Positions 25,883 to 34,146 of a stretch of 64,000 nucleotides of DNA are shown piece after piece. The notes under the pieces were generated by a model that did not search any database, was not told where the DNA came from, and was given only the letters and a program-made list of their open reading frames with translations. Both the position numbers and the translations under genes were made by a program. Source of the DNA: Nonomuraea purpurea (lineage in GTDB: Bacteria > Actinomycetota > Actinomycetes > Streptosporangiales > Streptosporangiaceae); NCBI RefSeq assembly GCF_042650645.1, contig NZ_JBHSBI010000015.1, positions 206,826-270,825 on the forward strand, written 5' to 3'. Within the stretch, counting starts at the first letter, position 1. Each line of letters starts with the position of its first letter.

Positions 25883-27250
25883 ATGACTGAGCGAACTCGC
25901 GTCCTGGTGCCCAACGGGATGCTGGGAATCGGGTTCCCCGAGGGAACCGTGAAGATCGCGCTCGAGGCCGGCGTCGACGCGATCGCGATCGATGGCGGCT
26001 CCACCGACTCGGGGCCGTACTACCTCGGCGCTTCCAAGCCGAAGACCGCGCGCGGCGCGGTGCGCCGCGACCTGCGGGAGATTCTCGGCCCGGCCGCCGA
26101 GGCGGGCATCCCGGTCATCATCGGATCCTGCGGCACCTCGGGGACGAACGACGGCGTCGACTGGGTCGCGGGCATCGTCGAGGAGATCGTCGCCGAGGAA
26201 GGCATCCCCGGCCGTCGGGTCGCTCGGATCTACAGCGAGCAGGACAAGACGTTCCTCAAGCAGCGGCTCGGCGAGGGTCGCATCCATCCGCTCGAGCCCG
26301 CCGGTCCGCTGACCGATGCCGAGATCGACCGCTGCGAGCACATCGTCGCGCTGATGGGCCACGAACCGATCGCCGATGCGCTCGTCGCGGGGGCGAATGT
26401 CGTGCTGGCCGGGCGCGCAACGGACTGCGCGGTCATCGCGGCCGTGCCTCTGATGCGCGGCGCGGACTTCGGGCCGACGTGGCACGCCGCGAAGATCGCG
26501 GAGTGCGGGGCGCTGTGCACCACCGGTTCGGGCCAGGGCGGCGTCATCGTCTCGATCGATGCCGGGGGCTTCGAGGTGGAGCCGGTCATGCCGGACGCCG
26601 CCTGCACGCCGTACACGGTGTCGGCGCACCTGCTCTACGAGAACACCGACCCTTTCCGGCTGCGCGAGCCCGCGGGCACGCTGAACACCACCGAAGCCCG
26701 CTACATCGCGCTCGACGATCGTCGTGTCCGCGTCGAGGGCTCCCGTTTCGAGCTGGTCGAGCAGCACACCGCCAAGCTCGAGGGCTCGGCCGCGCAGGGC
26801 GCCCAGACCCTGAGCATCGTCGGTCTGCGCGACAACGAGGTGCTGGCACGCATCGACGAGTGGGTCGAGTCGCTGGCCGCCTTCCTGCACGCACACATCC
26901 CCGACGTGCTGGACCTGGTCGCCGACGACTACGACATCCAGTTGCGTCCGTACGGCTGGAACGCCGTGCTCGGTGAGCTCGACCCGAGCACGGCGACCCC
27001 GCGCGAGGTCGGGGTCGTCATGATCGCGACGGCGAAGGATCAGGCCACCGCCACCGCCATTGCCAAGTTCGCCAATCCGTACCTGCTGCACCATCCGCTG
27101 CCGGGTGCCAGCGGCGTCCCGAGCTGGTCGTTCCTCACCTCGCCCGCGGAGACCGAGCGCGGCACGCTCTACGGCTTTGTCCTGCAGCACGTCGTGGACG
27201 CCCTGACTCCCACCGAACTGTTCCGACTCGAGATTATGGAGATCAGCTGA
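25883..27250 (+). CDS. AtuA-like (acyclic terpene utilisation, DUF1446) protein
   Basis: A 455-aa soluble protein of the DUF1446/AtuA family. Characteristic stretches are GMLGIGFPEGTVKIALEAGVD, AIDGGSTDSGPYYLG, VIIGSCGTSGTNDGVDW and GRATDCAVIAAVPL. AtuA is named from acyclic terpene catabolism in Pseudomonas, but the reaction of most members, including this DUF4387-paired type, is not established. The ribosome site GAGGAG precedes the ATG. It overlaps the DUF4387 gene by 1 bp (TGATG), indicating a two-subunit unit. Confidence 0.88.
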   Translation: MTERTRVLVPNGMLGIGFPEGTVKIALEAGVDAIAIDGGSTDSGPYYLGASKPKTARGAVRRDLREILGPAAEAGIPVIIGSCGTSGTNDGVDWVAGIVEEIVAEEGIPGRRVARIYSEQDKTFLKQRLGEGRIHPLEPAGPLTDAEIDRCEHIVALMGHEPIADALVAGANVVLAGRATDCAVIAAVPLMRGADFGPTWHAAKIAECGALCTTGSGQGGVIVSIDAGGFEVEPVMPDAACTPYTVSAHLLYENTDPFRLREPAGTLNTTEARYIALDDRRVRVEGSRFELVEQHTAKLEGSAAQGAQTLSIVGLRDNEVLARIDEWVESLAAFLHAHIPDVLDLVADDYDIQLRPYGWNAVLGELDPSTATPREVGVVMIATAKDQATATAIAKFANPYLLHHPLPGASGVPSWSFLTSPAETERGTLYGFVLQHVVDALTPTELFRLEIMEIS

Positions 27251-27585
27251 TGCCCACCACCACCGCAGGCGCCCGCACGCTGGGTGAGCTCTCTCGGTAC
27301 ATCCGCTCCAAGAACGCGGGCCCGTTCTGGGTCACCGTCGACATCTTCTTCGACGACGACGCGGCCTACGACTGCGTCGCGACGTCAGGCGTGATCGTGC
27401 CAGAGCTGATCGCAGACATGTATGGCGTGCGCCCCGACCAGGTGAAGATCTTCTTCATCCCAGACCTGCAGGTCGTCAAGGTCTCCTACCCGCGCAAGAC
27501 ACCCCAGGGCTCGGTCGGGGACCGCGACATGCATGCGGCACAGCAGTTCATTCCGCTGCAGACCGTCGAGATCCCGGTTCGGTGA
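27250..27585 (+). CDS. DUF4387 protein, partner of the AtuA-like protein
   Basis: A 111-aa protein with the DUF4387 signature (LSRYIRSKNAGPFWVTVDIFF, then IFFIPDLQVVKVSYPR). Genes of this family nearly always follow an AtuA/DUF1446 gene, and the 1-bp overlap here supports a complex. It overlaps the dehydrogenase by 4 bp. The biochemical role is unknown. Confidence 0.88.
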   Translation: MPTTTAGARTLGELSRYIRSKNAGPFWVTVDIFFDDDAAYDCVATSGVIVPELIADMYGVRPDQVKIFFIPDLQVVKVSYPRKTPQGSVGDRDMHAAQQFIPLQTVEIPVR

Positions 27586-28700
27586 GGATCCGCGGAGCGG
27601 TCCTCCAGGAGCCCGGCCGCAGCAGGCCCTTCGCCGAGTCCACCCCGATCGTCGTCGACGAGCTGGAGCTCGCCGACCCGGGACCCACCGAGCTGCTGGT
27701 CCGCATCGAGGCCGCCGGCATCTGTCACTCCGACCTCAGCGTGGTCGACGGGAACCGGCTGCGTCCGCTGCCGATGCTTCTCGGGCACGAGGCGGCGGGG
27801 ATCGTCGTCGCCGCGGGTACGGGGGTCGACGACATCGCGCCCGGACAGCGGGTCGTCATGTCCTTCCTGCCACGTTGTGAGAAGTGCCCCTCCTGCGCGG
27901 AGGACGGCAGGCTCCCCTGCGAGCGGGGCACCGCCGCGAACAACGCGGGCGAGCTGCTGCACGGCGACCGCCGGCTCAGCAGGCGGGGCGATGTCGTCCA
28001 CCACCACCTGGGTGTCTCCGGCTTCGCCAGCCACGCCGTCGTCGACCGGGCCTCCGCTGTCCCCATTGACGCGGACGTCCCCGCCGACGTTGCCGCTGTC
28101 CTGGGGTGCGCGGTGCTGACCGGCGGTGGAGCCGTCGTGAACGCCGCTCGCCCCAAGCCGACCGACAGCGTCATGGTCGTCGGTCTCGGCGGTGTCGGCA
28201 TGGCCGCGCTGCTGGTCGCCGCTGCGGAGGGGGTGGAGCGCATCATCGCCGTCGACCAGGTTCCCGGGAAGCTGGAGACGGCGCGGGCCCTCGGCGCTCA
28301 CGAGACCTACACCTCGGCCGAGCTGGCCGAGGACGGCGTGACCGCCCGCTACGTCATCGAGTGCGCCGGCCACCCCCGCGCGTTCGAGGCAGCGTTCGCG
28401 GCGACCGATCCCGGCGGGACAACCGTCACCGTCGGACTCCCCAATCCGAACGCGCGGTCATCGATCTCGCCGCTCGTGGTGACCGCGCAGGCCCGCACCG
28501 TCGTCGGCAGCTACCTGGGTTCGGCCGTGCCGGCCCGGGACATCCCGCGGTACGCGGAGATGTGGCGCAAGGGCCTGCTGCCGGTAGAGAAGCTGATCTC
28601 CTCGCACATCACGCTCAACGAGATCAACGAGGCGATGGACGCGCTCGCGGACGGAACGGCGCTCCGACAGATCATCACCTTCGACGCGGAGGAGAGCTAG
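27582..28700 (+). CDS. Zinc-dependent alcohol dehydrogenase (MDR family)
   Basis: A 372-aa medium-chain dehydrogenase. The catalytic zinc site includes Cys in AAGICHSDLS and GHEAAG. The structural zinc Cys cluster is CEKCPSCAEDGRLPC. The NAD(P)-binding fold is VVGLGGVGMAALL. It oxidises an alcohol to an aldehyde or ketone; an aldehyde dehydrogenase gene followed it but is now truncated. The GTG start overlaps the DUF4387 stop (GTGA). The physiological alcohol is unknown. Confidence 0.93.
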   Translation: MRIRGAVLQEPGRSRPFAESTPIVVDELELADPGPTELLVRIEAAGICHSDLSVVDGNRLRPLPMLLGHEAAGIVVAAGTGVDDIAPGQRVVMSFLPRCEKCPSCAEDGRLPCERGTAANNAGELLHGDRRLSRRGDVVHHHLGVSGFASHAVVDRASAVPIDADVPADVAAVLGCAVLTGGGAVVNAARPKPTDSVMVVGLGGVGMAALLVAAAEGVERIIAVDQVPGKLETARALGAHETYTSAELAEDGVTARYVIECAGHPRAFEAAFAATDPGGTTVTVGLPNPNARSSISPLVVTAQARTVVGSYLGSAVPARDIPRYAEMWRKGLLPVEKLISSHITLNEINEAMDALADGTALRQIITFDAEES

Positions 28701-28707
28701 CTAGACC

Positions 28708-28830
28708 GTGACCGTGACGTGCTCCGATCTCGAACGGAAGGTCCTCGACGTGGTCCCCACTGGCCGGCTCATCGGGGGCGAGTGGCGGCAGTCGGCGTCC
28801 GGGGCGACGACGAAGGTCGAGGACGCTGCT
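28708..28830 (+). pseudogene. 5' stub of an aldehyde dehydrogenase gene
   Basis: A GTG start 7 bp after the alcohol dehydrogenase leads about 41 codons that read as an aldehyde dehydrogenase N-terminus (PTGRLIGGEWRQSASGATTK, then VEDAA). The sequence then changes to unrelated DNA running into an IS5-type remnant. The remaining roughly 450 residues, including catalytic Cys and Glu, are missing. It would have oxidised the aldehyde made by the preceding enzyme. Confidence 0.7.
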
Positions 28831-28920
28831 TCACCTGGCTGCCGACAACCCAACATGATTCTCCCTGGAGAACGGTGGCCGCAGCAAAAAACACTCCTCG
28901 ACAGCACAGCCTGCCCAGGC

Positions 28921-29310
28921 AGTGTTTCATAAGGCGTTGAGCCACTGGTTGATCGCAGCGATGATGATGACGGCTTCGTAGGGTACGGCCAGCTTGTCGT
29001 AGCGGGTTGCCATCCCGCGATTGCCTTCGAGCAGGTTGATGCCGCACTCGACGGCGTGGCGCAGCCGGTAAAGCGCGGGATCGAAGGCAGGCGGACGCCC
29101 TCCTTTCGATCCCGGGCGGGTCCTGGGACGGCCGCCGTCGATGCGGGCCACCCGGATTCTTTCCAGCACCGGGATGAACTGCGGGCTGTCGCCCCCCTGC
29201 CCTGCGTGTCCCGCCACGGCGTCCCGGTCCGGATCCGCCACCGGATCCCGTCGATCAACTGCCGCCTGCTCCATTTCGGCGTACGCCTCTTGCCCGACCG
29301 GGCAGGCACG
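28921..29310 (-). mobile_element. Degraded IS5-type element with transposase fragments (copy 2)
   Basis: Minus-strand reading gives a transposase N-terminal piece (SRRQLIDGIRWRIRTGTPWRD), then QFIPVLERIRV in another frame. The C-terminal part reads GRPPAFDPALYRLRHAVECGINLLEG and NQWLNAL, ending at a TGA at 28927. The central DDE segments expected between these are missing, so at least two internal deletions and a frame change have occurred. The pattern matches IS5-type (IS427-like) transposases of actinomycetes. The element is inactive. Confidence 0.75.
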
Positions 29311-29528
29311 TGTGACTGCTGTGCCGGTCGTTTCGACCGCTGCTTGGCGAGGATGGTGTCGTGCCGGTCGCTTGACCGCTCGCTGCCTTACGAGGCTGAC
29401 GTGGTCGTCTGGCTGCTTGACGGGACCGACGTGCGCGAGCGTCTGGCCTGGCCCGGGAGCCCGGTTGTTGGGTGGGCTGGAGGACAATGATCCCGCCTCG
29501 CCACCAGACCTGACAGAAATGAGAGATC
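29311..29528. other. Intergenic region between IS remnant and esterase
   Basis: About 220 bp. It may contain more of the eroded IS or its former flank, but no inverted repeat or gene can be defended. It must supply the promoter or read-through for the esterase gene. Confidence 0.4.
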
Positions 29529-30458
29529 GTGCCGTTCGACCCGTTTCTTGCGGAAAAGCTGCACCTGCTTGAGGGCATCACCTGGAAGGACGCCGAATCG
29601 GATCCGGAGGCCGCCGCGCGGATCGCCCGGTACTTTCAGGACCCGGCGGAGTGGACGATGCCGGAGGTGACGATCGAGGAGTTGAACGTCGATGGGCCGC
29701 ACGGTCCGATCCCCGTCCGCACCTACCGGCCCAGACAGACGCCTGCGGCCGCGCTGCTGTGGGTGCACGGCGGCGGATTCTGGGCCGGTGACTTGGACAT
29801 GCCGGAGGCCCACACCGTGAGCGCCGAGCTGGCCGCCCGTGCGGGAGCCTTCGTCGCTTCGGTCGGCTACCGGCTGGCCGTGAACGGCGTGCGTTACCCC
29901 GTGCCCCTGGACGATGTCGGAGCGGCCTGGCGCTGGCTCGCGGGGGCGGGCGTCGCCGATCGCCTGGTGCTGGGCGGGGCCAGCGCCGGCGCGGCCCTCG
30001 CGCTCGCGGCGGCACTCCGCAACCGGGATCGCGGCAGCGACCACCGGGTCGCCGGCCTGCTGCTGGCCTATCCCTTCGCGCACTTCCCCAACCCGGCGCT
30101 GGACGCCGAGTCGGCCGCTGAGATGGCCGCCCTGCCCGCGACCCTGCGCTTCCCGGTCGCCTCGATCGAGGCCATGGTCCGCAACTACGTCGGCCGCATC
30201 AGCGACCTGCCGCCCGACGCGCTCCCCGGCGCCGCCCGTCTCGACGGCCTGCCGCCCACCCGCATCCTGCTGTCGGAGTACGACGACCTGCGGCCATCGG
30301 GCGAGCTGCTCGAACGTCAGCTCCGCGAGGCCGGGGTTCCCGTCGGCTCGTACGTGGCCAAGGGCATGCCGCACGGCCACCTCAACCGCACGCCGTCGCT
30401 CGACGGAGTGAACGCCTCGCTGGACTTCTTCGCCGCCGCCATCCGCACGGCGACGTAA
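29529..30458 (+). CDS. Alpha/beta hydrolase, hormone-sensitive-lipase-type esterase
   Basis: A 309-aa cytoplasmic esterase. The oxyanion-hole motif is LWVHGGGFWAGD, the nucleophile elbow GGASAGAA, the acid Asp lies in SEYDDLRPSG, and the catalytic His in MPHGHLN. It starts at a GTG with only a weak upstream Shine-Dalgarno. It is about 150 bp upstream of the 2-MIB operon in the same direction, but an intervening promoter-like region suggests independence. The substrate is probably a short-chain ester. Confidence 0.9.
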   Translation: MPFDPFLAEKLHLLEGITWKDAESDPEAAARIARYFQDPAEWTMPEVTIEELNVDGPHGPIPVRTYRPRQTPAAALLWVHGGGFWAGDLDMPEAHTVSAELAARAGAFVASVGYRLAVNGVRYPVPLDDVGAAWRWLAGAGVADRLVLGGASAGAALALAAALRNRDRGSDHRVAGLLLAYPFAHFPNPALDAESAAEMAALPATLRFPVASIEAMVRNYVGRISDLPPDALPGAARLDGLPPTRILLSEYDDLRPSGELLERQLREAGVPVGSYVAKGMPHGHLNRTPSLDGVNASLDFFAAAIRTAT

Positions 30459-30608
30459 GGCCGAGCTTCCGCGACCGCCAGCAGCCCATTACCTTCGGGA
30501 TACTCTACCGGCAGTATCTAAATGATTACTTTCAGTAGTGAATTCCGATCTACCAGGGTTACCGCAAGGACCTTCGTCCCTTGTCCGATCTGGCGATTGC
30601 GAGGAACC
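30459..30608 (+). promoter_or_regulatory. Promoter region of the 2-MIB operon
   Basis: About 150 bp with an AT-richer core around 30500-30550 (containing TATCTAAATGATTACT) just upstream of the shell-protein gene. It probably holds the operon promoter. No certain -35/-10 pair or operator was assigned. Confidence 0.45.
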
Positions 30609-32015
30609 ATGTCCACGGAGTCAACGGAGCCCGCGACACAGTCGCAGCTGAGCCTGAGCACCCAGGCCGCGCGCAACCTGGCCACCACGACCAAGACCCG
30701 CCCGCAGATGCAGGCGATCACCTCCCGCTGGCTGCTGCGCATGCTGCCGTGGGTCGATGTGAAGGGAGGAACGTACCGGGTCAACCGCCGGCTCACGCAC
30801 ACGGTCGGACGCGGACGGGTGAGCGTGCTGCAGAACGGGGGCAGCGACATCCGGATCATCCCGGAGACGCTCGCGGAGCTCCCCGTCCTGCGCGGCTACG
30901 ACGACATCGACGTGCTGCGGGCGATCGCGGAGACGTTCAATCCGCGCCGGATCCGGGCCGGCGAGGTGATCGTCGAGGCCGGCACGCCCGTCACCGAGAC
31001 GTACGTCATCGCCCACGGCCGCCTCGAACGGCTGTCCGTCGGCAAGTACGGCGGCACGGAGAACCTCGGCGTCATAGCCGACGGCGACCAGTTCGGCGAC
31101 GAGGCACTCGGGCAGGAGGTGCCGCACTGGCGGCACACCTTCAGGGCCGCCACCGACGGCACGCTCCTGGTGTCGCGGTGGTCGGACTTCCAGCGCATCC
31201 TCGGCAACGCCCCCGACCTGCGCCGGCACATCGAAACCTACCTGGACAACGCGCGCAAGCCGGTCAACCGCCGGGGCGAGGCCGAGGTCGCCATCGCCTC
31301 CGGGCACGCCGGCGAGCCGTCCATCGACGGCACGTACGTGGACTACGACGTGCAGCCGCGCGAGTACGAGCTCAGCGTGGCGCAGACCGTCCTGCGTGTG
31401 CACACCCGTGTGGCCGACCTCTTCAACGGCCCCATGAACCAGGTCGAGGAGCAGCTCCGCCTGACCGTCCACGGGATCCGCGAGCGCGAGGAAGGGGAGC
31501 TGCTCAACAACCCCGAGTTCGGGCTGCTGCACAACGCCGACTACAGCCAGCGCATCTACACCTGGTCGGGCCCGCCGACCCCGGACGACCTCGACGACCT
31601 GATCAGCATGCGCCGCAAGACCCGCTTCCTGCTGGCCCATCCCAAGGCCATCGCCGCGTTCTTCCGCGAGTGCAACAAACGCGGGCTGGTGCCCGGCAGC
31701 ACCAACGTCGAGGGCCACGAGGTCCCGGCCTGGCGCGGCATCCCGATCTTCCCGTGCGGCAAGATCCCGATCTCGGAGCACCAGACCACCTCGATCCTGG
31801 CCATGCGCACGGGTGAGGACGACCAGGGCGTCGTCGGCCTCCACCAGCTCGGCATCCCGGAGGAGTACGAGCCGAGCCTGAACGTGCGCTTCATGGGGAT
31901 CAACGAGAAGGCCGTGATGTCGTACCTGGTCAGCGCCTACTATTCGGCGGCCATCCTGGTCCCCGACGCGATCGGGATCCTCGAGAACGTCGACATCGCC
32001 GCCCCGCGTTCCTGA
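30609..32015 (+). CDS. Family 2B encapsulin shell protein with cyclic-nucleotide-binding-like insert
   Basis: Long annotated as a Crp-like protein of 2-MIB operons, this 468-aa protein fits the HK97-fold shell of family 2B encapsulins. An N-terminal arm and E-loop region (SLSTQAARNLATTTKT through YRVNRRL) precede a cyclic-nucleotide-binding-domain insert at about residues 95-215 (RAGEVIVEAGTPVTETYVIA, DGDQFGDEAL). The rest of the shell fold follows (YELSVAQTVLRVHTRVADLF to the A-domain loops). No DNA-binding helix-turn-helix is present, which argues against a transcription factor. The ATG has GAGGAA upstream. The shell is expected to enclose the 2-MIB synthase encoded next. Confidence 0.9.
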   Translation: MSTESTEPATQSQLSLSTQAARNLATTTKTRPQMQAITSRWLLRMLPWVDVKGGTYRVNRRLTHTVGRGRVSVLQNGGSDIRIIPETLAELPVLRGYDDIDVLRAIAETFNPRRIRAGEVIVEAGTPVTETYVIAHGRLERLSVGKYGGTENLGVIADGDQFGDEALGQEVPHWRHTFRAATDGTLLVSRWSDFQRILGNAPDLRRHIETYLDNARKPVNRRGEAEVAIASGHAGEPSIDGTYVDYDVQPREYELSVAQTVLRVHTRVADLFNGPMNQVEEQLRLTVHGIREREEGELLNNPEFGLLHNADYSQRIYTWSGPPTPDDLDDLISMRRKTRFLLAHPKAIAAFFRECNKRGLVPGSTNVEGHEVPAWRGIPIFPCGKIPISEHQTTSILAMRTGEDDQGVVGLHQLGIPEEYEPSLNVRFMGINEKAVMSYLVSAYYSAAILVPDAIGILENVDIAAPRS

Positions 32016-32036
32016 CCGTTGCGAGGAAGAGGCGTC

Positions 32037-33227
32037 ATGCCCGCACATGAGACCGCCCGCCCGACTCCCTCGGCGCTGCTGCCCGCGGGTCCCACGGGCC
32101 TGGGCACCACCACGCTCCGCCTCCCCGCGCCACCCGCCCGCCCGCCCGCACCCGTCCTCGACGACGGCGACGGCCACCAGAGCCCCGGCCCCCGCAAACT
32201 GTCGTTGTCCTCCTTTTCCAGAGGGCTCGACGTCGCCCCGCTTCCTTACGTGGAGCGGCAGTGGGGCGACGGCTCCTACCCGCCGCTGTACTGTCCCGCG
32301 ACCGTCCGCATCGACGACGACCTCGGCGCCGAGGTCAACAGGAGGCTGGTGGCGTGGGCGGAGCGGGTCGGCATCCACGAGGGGCGGCTGGAGGAGTTCG
32401 ACGCGACCGGGTTCGGGCGGCTGGCCATGCTCACCCACCCCGACAGCGACGACCCCGACCTGCTGCTGGTGGCCGCCCAGATGAACGCCGCCTGGTGGGC
32501 CGCCGACGACTACTACGCCGACGAGACCGACCTCGGCGCGACCCCGACGGAGCTGCCGCCCCGGCTGGCCCTGGTCATGTCGGCCATGGACCCGCCGCCG
32601 GACGCGGGCGACTACACCCGCCAGCTGGAGGAGGTGATCGAGGGCGACCCCGTCCTGGTCTCGCTCCGCTCGGCCAGGCGTCACGTGGCCCGCCACGCCA
32701 CGGCCGCGCAGGTCATGCGGATCTGCAACATCACCTCGCAGATGTATGTGAGCTGGGACGCCTACGCCGCCTGGCGGTACCTGGAGGCGCCGCCTCCGGT
32801 GTGGCGCTACCTGGCGGCGCGGCAGCACGACAGCTTCTACACCTCCATGACGCTCATCGACATCGTGGGCGCCTACGAACTGCCCGCCGGCCTGTTCGCC
32901 GACAGGGTCTTCCACACCGCGCTCATGCAGGCGGGCACCGCCAGCGTCATCGTCAACGACCTGCACTCCGTCGCCAAGGAGGCGGCCGACGAACTTCCCG
33001 ACTCCAACCTCATCCTGCTCATCGCCGAAGAGGAGGGCTGCTCCACGCGCGAAGCGACAGAACGCGCGGTCCATCTGCACAACGACTTCGTCAAAGGCTT
33101 CGAAAACAGCCACCGCAAGCTGGCGGCCGTGCCGTCCGTCGAGCTGAAACGGTTCCTGCGCGGCGCGCAGGGCTGGATGGCCGGCGGTATCGAATGGCAC
33201 TCCTCCAGCAGCCGTTACACCTCTTGA
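32037..33227 (+). CDS. 2-methylisoborneol synthase (class I terpene cyclase)
   Basis: Cyclises 2-methylgeranyl diphosphate to 2-methylisoborneol, an earthy odorant. The 396-aa protein has a disordered Pro/Ala-rich N-terminus (about residues 1-60, including TGLGTTTLRLPAP) of the kind that acts as encapsulin cargo-loading peptide. The class I core follows. The Asp-rich metal motif is DDYYAD at residues 157-162, and the NSE triad is NDLHSVAKE at 307-315. The start at 32037 has GAGGAAGAGG upstream. It lies 21 bp after the shell gene and before the methyltransferase. Confidence 0.95.
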   Translation: MPAHETARPTPSALLPAGPTGLGTTTLRLPAPPARPPAPVLDDGDGHQSPGPRKLSLSSFSRGLDVAPLPYVERQWGDGSYPPLYCPATVRIDDDLGAEVNRRLVAWAERVGIHEGRLEEFDATGFGRLAMLTHPDSDDPDLLLVAAQMNAAWWAADDYYADETDLGATPTELPPRLALVMSAMDPPPDAGDYTRQLEEVIEGDPVLVSLRSARRHVARHATAAQVMRICNITSQMYVSWDAYAAWRYLEAPPPVWRYLAARQHDSFYTSMTLIDIVGAYELPAGLFADRVFHTALMQAGTASVIVNDLHSVAKEAADELPDSNLILLIAEEEGCSTREATERAVHLHNDFVKGFENSHRKLAAVPSVELKRFLRGAQGWMAGGIEWHSSSSRYTS

Positions 33228-33241
33228 AAGGAACTCATCCG

Positions 33242-34090
33242 GTGACCGCAGAAACCCCCGTTCTCGCCAGCCTCTACCAGCATTCCGTCGCCGACTACTG
33301 GAACGCGGAAAGGAACCCGGTCAACCTGCGTCTGGGCGACGTGGACGGCATTTACCACCATCACTACGGCATCGGCGAGGTGGACTGGTCGGTCTTGGAG
33401 GGCCCCGAGGACACCCGCGACAAACGCGTCGTCGAGGAGCTGCACCGGCTGGAGTCCGCCCAGGCGGACGTGCTCATCAGCCAGTTGGGCCGGCTCCGCC
33501 CCCACCATCGGGTCATGGACGCCGGCTCCGGCCGAGGCGGGTCAAGTTTCCTCGTCAACGCGCGGCACGGCTGCCAGGTGGACGGCGTCTCCATATCCGA
33601 GTCGCAGGTGTCGTTCGCCAACGAGCAGGCCAAGAAGCGCGGCGTGGACGACAAGGTCCGCTTCCACTTCCGCAACATGCTCGACACCGGATTCGAAACT
33701 GGAGCGTTCCAGGCGATCTGGAACAACGAGAGCACGATGTACGTCGAGCTCGCCCAGCTCTTCGCCGAACACTCCCGCCTGCTCGCCCGTGGCGGCCGCT
33801 ACGTGTGCATCACCGGCTGCTACAACGACGCCTACGGCCTGCCGTCCAGGGCCGTCAGCCAGATCAACGCCCACTACATCTGCGACATCCATCCCCGCAG
33901 CACCTACTTCAAGGAGATGGCGGCCAACCGCCTGATCCCGATCAGCGTCATCGACCTCACCGCCGCCACCATCCCGTACTGGGAGCTGCGGGCCAGGACG
34001 TCGCTGGCGACCGGCATCGAAGCCGCCTTCCTCGACGCCTACAACAATGGCAGCTTCCAGTACCTGCTGATCGCCGCCGACCGCGTCTGA
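33242..34090 (+). CDS. Geranyl diphosphate 2-C-methyltransferase
   Basis: SAM-dependent enzyme that methylates geranyl diphosphate at C2 to give the substrate of 2-MIB synthase. The 282-aa protein has the class I methyltransferase motif VMDAGSGRGGSS and the family blocks YHHHYGIGEVDWS, FHFRNMLDTGF, NNESTMYVEL and CYNDAYGLPS. The start is a GTG at 33242 with GAAAGGAAC upstream. It is the last gene of the shell-cyclase-methyltransferase operon and is followed by a strong hairpin. Confidence 0.95.
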   Translation: MTAETPVLASLYQHSVADYWNAERNPVNLRLGDVDGIYHHHYGIGEVDWSVLEGPEDTRDKRVVEELHRLESAQADVLISQLGRLRPHHRVMDAGSGRGGSSFLVNARHGCQVDGVSISESQVSFANEQAKKRGVDDKVRFHFRNMLDTGFETGAFQAIWNNESTMYVELAQLFAEHSRLLARGGRYVCITGCYNDAYGLPSRAVSQINAHYICDIHPRSTYFKEMAANRLIPISVIDLTAATIPYWELRARTSLATGIEAAFLDAYNNGSFQYLLIAADRV

Positions 34091-34102
34091 CAAGGTGACC
34101 GC

Positions 34103-34142
34103 GGCGCCCGGGGCCCTCCACCGTCGCAGGGCCCCGGGCGCC
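34103..34142. terminator. Perfect 15-bp stem between the 2-MIB operon and the convergent gene
   Basis: The arms GGCGCCCGGGGCCCT (34103-34117) and its exact complement (34128-34142) flank a 10-nt loop. The hairpin begins 12 bp after the methyltransferase stop and ends 4 bp before the stop of the convergent gene, so it can serve as a bidirectional terminator. Confidence 0.85.
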
Positions 34143-34146
34143 ACGG

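Noticed and set aside
30609..32015. Calling the cyclic-nucleotide-binding protein a Crp-type transcription factor
   Set aside because: No helix-turn-helix is present; flanking regions match an encapsulin shell and the operon is the 2-MIB type.
30621..33200. 859-codon minus-strand frame opposite the 2-MIB operon
   Set aside because: Antisense to two well-supported genes; low-complexity composition.
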